64,000 nt of DNA from Stenogyne calaminthoides (lineage: Eukaryota; Streptophyta; Magnoliopsida; Lamiales; Lamiaceae), in NCBI GenBank assembly GCA_037126765.1, contig JBBCBC010000007.1, positions 24,871,667-24,935,666 on the forward strand, given 5' to 3'. How positions within the stretch are numbered: position 1 is the stretch's first letter; each line of letters opens with the position of its first letter. Both the position numbers and the translations under genes were made by a program. The notes beneath the pieces were generated by a model. It was not told the DNA's origin. It made no database searches and saw nothing but the letters and a program-made list of their open reading frames with translations. Shown here one piece after another: positions 58,571-64,000 of this stretch.

Positions 58571-59045
58571 TATTCAAGATATCTTGGAGATCAAGAAAAG
58601 TTTTTTTCCTCCCTATTCCATATGGAAAAATCGGCCAACACCCTCTATAAATAGGGGATGAATGTTTCATTCCAAAGTACAATTCCATGTGCTGGAAAAA
58701 TTAGTAAATCCACAAAGGTGGTGCAACAAATTTTTATTTTCCCTTTTGTTAATTGTTCACGAGCTTCCTTCCACAGGATTGACGAGCAAGGACTAGGGAA
58801 TACTTGAGAAGGCTTTTTGGTGTGTTCTTATCGACGAGACCATTGCCACTCCAAGAGGTTAGTTCACGTAAACCCGTAGCAATTCCGCATGCGTAGTATT
58901 TATGTGAACTGTTTATATGCATGATTTGTTGTTGAATTATTATTTGAATTAATATAGGATTAATTCATGCTAGTAATAATTGTTAGAATTAAATTTGTAT
59001 TTAAATATTCATCCCAAATAGATCCAGACAATTAATTCCCTAACA
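58571..59045 (+). mobile_element. 5' LTR of element B, 3' part (family I)
   Basis: It matches 9202-9694 of the element A LTR, beginning TATTCAAGAT. The TATA box is CTATAAATAGGGG near 58644, and it ends TTCCCTAACA at 59045, directly before a PBS. The upstream LTR is in the gap. Confidence 0.88.
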
Positions 59046-59060
59046 ATTGGTATGAGAGCC
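59046..59060 (+). other. Primer binding site of element B
   Basis: ATTGGTATGAGAGCC follows the LTR end directly. It differs from the Met-tRNA-type site TGGTATCAGAGCC at one base. Confidence 0.85.
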
Positions 59061-60482
59061 TCGGTTTCGGGCTCTGGATTTTAAATTGTAATTTAATTCG
59101 TTTTCATTAAATTTGAAATTGGATAGTAGAATTGCTAGATCTTTTTTGCAGGTATCCAATTGTCATGGAATTTAATGTGTTTATTTATGCATGCATATAA
59201 ATTGTGGTTTTTTAATTCGATTCGTTCGAATTCGTTTTACCTCGTGAGAAAATCAACGAGTAAATTAGAATTTGTTTGATTTGATCAATGTAATAGACTA
59301 GTCTAGATCTAGGTTTATTTATTTTTGTAAATAAATTATAACCGGATCGGAAACGGAGGCGGAGATGAAGAATTAAAAGACGGGATCCGAATCGCATAGG
59401 CAAAGCGTCGTCGTCCTTGCGAACGCGCAAGGAGGGAGCGTCACGACACCAGACGTTAAGCGGGCACGACGATCATCGAGGCCGAGGGACCGAGCGTCTG
59501 GGATCATCGCAGGGCGACACGGGGTGGGCGATGGTGGGCGATATCGATCGAGCGCACGCTAGCGACGCCAGGCGACGCTACGAGACTTCGAGGGCGCCGG
59601 CGACGTCTTGGGCGCTTTTCGGGCGTCGCAAGATGGATGCCACTCGACACGGCCGGGGGAGTGGTAGGCGGGCACTCCGACCCGCGAGCTGGTCGATGAC
59701 ATGGCTTGACAAGGCATTTTTTTTAAGATGGTCAAGTGGGAGATTTTCGAGACAAACGATGAAGGCTATGAAGACGATTTCTCAAGATCAAGACATGACA
59801 AAAATTAACCATGACAATTGGATAAATGTGCCCAATATGTTTAATTTTTTGTTTTGATGTTATGCATTATTTAATGCTTATTTAAATTGTGTTTAAATTT
59901 GCGATGCATGATAAAATGTTTTGAAAAATCTCACTTTCAAAAATTACTAAGTATGCTTAAATAATTAATTGACAATTTTATGAATAATAAAATTGAATTA
60001 ATTTTGACCTCCATGATTTATTTATTTGTGAATTCCTTTGGAGAAATTCCCCCCACGGGACGGTCAAAAGATAGCTTTCACATGAATAAATTCCAAATGG
60101 ATGATTGTGGATTATTACTAGTGGCGACGATGACCCTCCCCACGAGACTCGTTCAAAGCGAAATAATAATTCTGTACTTAATCATGGTTATTACTTAGGT
60201 ATAAAATTGATATGCGTATACTTCCCCGAAGTCCCTGTCAATTCTATATTGGTCAAGTGGGAGCCAACTATTAATCTAGTTATTAAAGGTTTGTAACTGT
60301 TCTTGTTTGTAACCTGCTTGAATGTGTTTAAATAATGACCCACCCCACGTGGCTTATTTAAACTGTTTTGAGATGTTGGCTGATGCATGTTCATATTTTT
60401 ATTGAGATTTTAATATGAAACATGTGATCGAATTTTGTGATATATTTGTGCTTATGCATATTATTATTTATTTCAGTTCATC
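59061..60482 (+). other. Leader of element B with a GC-rich island
   Basis: A leader of about 1.4 kb. Positions 59390-59715 are markedly GC- and CpG-rich. Positions 59740-60482 align with the leader of element A. An open frame at 59417-59857 crosses the GC-rich part, but it is not shared with A and looks fortuitous. Confidence 0.7.
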
Positions 60483-63400
60483 ATGTCGCAACCTTTTAAT
60501 CCACTGTTCAATATACTTAAAGACAATTTGCTTACTGGTGAAAACTATTTTGATTGGATATACAAACTAAAACCTGTCCTAGCCGCATCACCTTTCAAAT
60601 GGGTACTTGATACACCAAAACCCGAAAAAGCAGCTAAGGACGCCGAAATATGGGACGAGATGCTATATGGTGAATGGGAGCTGGCAAATGAATTGATGAA
60701 GGATACAATTCTGGCACATCTGTCAGATGCGTTGAAACGCCTTCACCAAGAATATGAGTCAGCTGCAGACATCTTACAGAATCTCGAAGCGATGTTCGCA
60801 CATCAGACCCATATGGCAATCCAAAGTGTGAAGCAAGAAATTGCTGAATTAAAAATGGAAAAAGGGACGACTGCAGCGCAACACGTTCTTAGGGTTATGG
60901 TGCTATTTGAGGAGCTTGAGATCCTCGGTGAAAAATGTGATTTCAAGACTAAGATTGATTTCATTCTCCAATCCTTACCAAATAGCTATAATCACCACTA
61001 TCTTGAGTATCTATTGGAAGATCTAGATTTTACAGTGGATGATCTTATAAATGCTTTCACTTTGGTTGAAAGGGAAAGGGAGCGCGAGGAAAAGAACTTG
61101 GGAAAACAGAAATCTTCTTTTCATCCTAGGTCAAGTGGTGATAAGGATGATGACAAGAGAAGAAAGTTGAACCAAGCAGACTCAACATCAAATAAGAGCA
61201 TGGAATCAAGCATGAGAAAAGTTTTGGAAAGCGGCGAAGTAGGACACTCGAGGTCAGCCTGTTCCAATCCCAAAAGGAATGGAAAGAAAGGTAATTCTCA
61301 CGCACTAGTTGTTGAAACTTGCTTAGCGGCGTATGCCTCCCATTTATGGGTGGTGGATACGGGATCCACTGATCATGTTTGTTTCACTTTACAGGGGTTC
61401 AAGCGGACCTGGCAACTTAGTGGGAGTGAGATCCTCATCACACTGGGCGATGCCACGAGAGTGGCAGCTGAAGCAGTGGGAGAAGTGCACCTGTCTTTTG
61501 AAGACAGAATTTTAATTTTAAGAGATGTACTTTACGTTCCGAATTTTAGAAAGAATTTAATTTCGGTTTCTAAACTTTACCTTGATGGATATACGGTTAC
61601 TTTTGATAAAGTTGTTACCATTTCTCTTTATGATAAATTTATCTGTCATGGAACGTTGTCAAGTAATCTCTATATAATTAATTTTGCACACCACTCACGA
61701 AATGCATCCTATAACACATCAACTGTTTCCGATAAAAGAAAACGTTCATCAGATGTGAACGAAATACTTCTATGGCATCTAAGATTGGGACATATTAATT
61801 CAAAGAGGATCCAAAGGTTGGTGAAAGACGGTTCACTAGAGTTTCTCCAAGTTGAACCAATTCCAACCTGCGAATCATGTTTGGAGGGTAAAATGACCAA
61901 GAGGGCATTCGGAGCCAAGGGGAATAGAGCCAAAGAAGTGTTAGAAATCGTTCACACAAATGTATGTGGTCCAATGTCAACCAAAGCAAGAGGAGGTTAT
62001 GATTATTTCGTCACTTTTATTGATGACTACTCAAGTTACGGTTATATTTTCCTTATGAAGCATAAATCTGAGACCTTTGAGAAATTCAAAGAATTTAAGG
62101 CTCAAGCAGAGAATCATAGGGAAAAACGTATCAAGTCTCTACGATCCGATCATGGAGACGAGCACTTCAGCGATGAGTTTTTGAACTACTTGTCAGATGA
62201 AGGGATTGTATCCCAACTAACTGCACCCGTAACCCCTCAACAAAATGGGGTTGCAGAGCGAAGAAACGGAACTCTTTTGGAAATGGTTAGATCAATAATG
62301 AGTTATGCGGATCTTCCCAAGTCGTTCTGGGGTCATGCCTTGGAAACAGCGGCTTACATTCTGAACCTGGTGCCATCCAAATCGGTACCCAAAACTCCCA
62401 AAGAATTGTGGACGGGGCGCAAGCCTAGTTTGAGACACATGAGAATTTGGGGGTGTCCGGCCTACGTGTTGGACAAGGGAGCAGGGAAATTGGATCATCG
62501 ATCAGAATTAAGGTTGTTTATAGGATACCCCGAGGGAACAAAAGGGTGTATGTTCTATGGTCCCGAAGATCAAAAGGTGGTAATAAGCACCCACTTTAGA
62601 TTTTTGGAAGAAGACTATATGAACGAAAGAAGACCCAAAAGTGAGATTACCTTAAATGAGCTAAGGGGGCTAACCTCGTTGCCAACTGTACAAGATGACA
62701 TACCAAACAACACACTTACACAACCGGAACCTCGTCTTAGTGGGAGGGTTGTGAAATAGCCTGAGAGATTCATGGGGATAGGAGAGTCCTCGGACTTGAT
62801 TCCCGGTCAAGACGAATCAGACCCATTGACATATGATGAGGCAATACAAGACAAGGATGCGGTTTCTTGGCGAAAGGCAATGAAAGTCGAAATGGGTTCT
62901 ATGGATCATAACAGAGTGTGGGAGCTAGTCGAACTACTTAGTGGGGTCAAACCCATTGGTTGCAAGTGGGTATACAAGAGAAAAAGGGGATCGGACGGGA
63001 AGGTGGAAACCTTCAAGGCAAGGCTTGTGGCGAAAGGTTATACTCAGAAAGAAGGGATCTACTATGAGGAAACCTTTTCACCTGTAGCAATGCTCAAGTC
63101 CATCCGGATTCTCTTGTCGATTGCTGCGCATCTCGATTTTGAAATCTGGCAAATGGATGTCAAGACAGCTTTCCTTAAACGGAAGTCTTGATGAAGAAAT
63201 CTATATGCAACAACCCCAAGGCTTCATTGAAAAGGGCCAAGAACACCTAGTTTGTAAGCTCATGAAGTCCATTTACGAACTCAAACAAGCATCCAGAGCT
63301 TGTAACCAATGTTTTGATCATGTTATAAAGTCTTATGGGTTTGATCAAAACGAGTTCGAAAGTTGTGTGTACAAAAAGCGTGTCGGAACTGCATTGGTAT

Positions 63401-64000
63401 TCTTAGTACTATATATAGATGACATTCTTCTCATCGGGAACGATGTAAAGGTGTTATCAGACGTAAGGGCATAGCTTTCAAAACAGTTTGATATGAAGGA
63501 CTTAGGGAAAGCCGGGCACATCCTTGGGATCAAGATCACTCGAGATCGCAAGAAAAGGATGATAGGCTTATCGCAAGCTTCATACATAGACACTGTCTTG
63601 AAATGATTCAAAGATCACAGATTCCATGAAAGGCTTCGTACCTTTCAGACATGGAATCCATCTATCCAAGGAAATGTGCCCTAAGACACAAAGGGAGATA
63701 GATGACATGAAAGGAATTCCTTATGCTTCGGCTATCGGAAGCCTTATGTATGCAATGCTGTGCACGAGACTGGATATCTGCTTTGCCGTTGGCATGGTGG
63801 CAAGATATCAAAGTAACCCGGGGAAAGAACATTGGACGGCCGTTAAAAAAACATTATGAAGTATCTCAAAAGAACTCGAGATAGAATGTTGGTTTATCGA
63901 TCGATAATCCCTAATCCCCATGGACGGACTCGGATTTCCAATCGACTTAGATTCGAAAAAATCTACCTCCCAGTGTGTGTTTTGCATGGGGGAGGAGCCA
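60483..64000 (+). pseudogene. Element B gag-pol polyprotein (TNT-1-94-like copia), cut by window end
   Basis: The ATG at 60483 opens 758 codons. Contents: UBN2-type gag (residues 1-200); a zinc knuckle reduced to GEVGHSRSAC, with the first two Cys lost; protease VDTGSTDH (about residue 295); pre-integrase HLRLGHINSKR; and integrase with HTNVCGP, where element A has the catalytic Asp, then LRSD and QQNGVAER, and TPKELWTGRKP. It stops at TAG 62757-62759, where A has CAA. The frame continues from 62760 into RT (KWVYKRKRGSDGK). One extra A near 63177 shifts the frame. The YIDDILLIG active site is intact (about 63412). A TAG at 63472-63474 and breaks near 63604 and 63855 follow. The gene runs off the window in RNase H. 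Confidence 0.92.

Noticed and set aside
58062..58688. Open frame across 58062-58688
   Set aside because: It consists almost wholly of the N gap.
59417..59857. 146-codon frame in the leader of element B
   Set aside because: Arginine-rich translation of the GC island. There is no counterpart in element A and no domain signal.

Overview
This is a stretch of eukaryotic, almost certainly eudicot plant, nuclear DNA made nearly entirely of LTR retrotransposons in several nested layers. I find no host gene, no rRNA or tRNA gene, no operon and no CRISPR array. The evidence for a plant is the set of Ty1/copia polyproteins (DTGS or SGCSRHM protease, integrase, YVDD-type reverse transcriptase and RNase H), primer sites that fit initiator-Met tRNA, LTRs of 1.5 to 1.9 kb, and MITE-like foldbacks in the AT-rich remainder. 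The species cannot be told from the sequence.

Three copia LTR families recur. Family I begins TGTTGGGGTTATAC, is about 1.85 kb long and belongs to TNT-1-94-like elements A (about 1075-9694) and B (58571 to the window end). Family II begins TGTTGGGATATTTTAG, is about 1.65 kb and is found mostly as solo LTRs. Family III begins TGTTGGGA(G/T)ATGAATTT, is 1.5 to 1.75 kb and belongs to Sirevirus/SIRE-like elements that carry an extra long third ORF between pol and the 3' LTR.

Layout: 1-1074 is a family I LTR in reverse. 1075-9694 is element A, whose polyprotein is split by a solo family II LTR (4331-6031, TSD TATAC). 10366-12015 is another solo family II LTR (TSD ATGTT). 12021-18235 is a plus-strand third ORF, then a family III LTR, a PBS and the start of gag, joined head to head to a reversed family II LTR (18293-19794). 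19857-26663 is non-coding DNA with foldbacks and two older LTR remnants. From 26664 to the 500-N gap at 58071 lies one minus-strand family III element (the host element). It is interrupted by a solo family II LTR (29474-31094, TSD TTGAC), by a complete second family III element (32787-46966, TSD CCCTC, the inner element) and by a composite of family II pieces (48948-55278). After the gap comes element B, in plus orientation and running off the window.

All coding regions seen are decayed by stops, frameshifts, deletions and lost catalytic residues, so nothing here looks autonomous. The recurring non-random features are: a conserved in-frame TGA between gag and protease in both family III copies; a third-ORF family with a shared Pro-Glu-Leu motif and its own promoter-like upstream region; an inverted repeat holding a CCAACGG (MSA-like) motif just before the LTR TATA box; paired G-boxes around a poly-C run near the family III LTR end; and tandem primer-binding-site units in family II DNA. 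Part of the sequence looks technically corrupted. In local patches CAG/CTG is replaced by CG, CCG or CGG relative to sister copies, and one LTR interleaves both strands.
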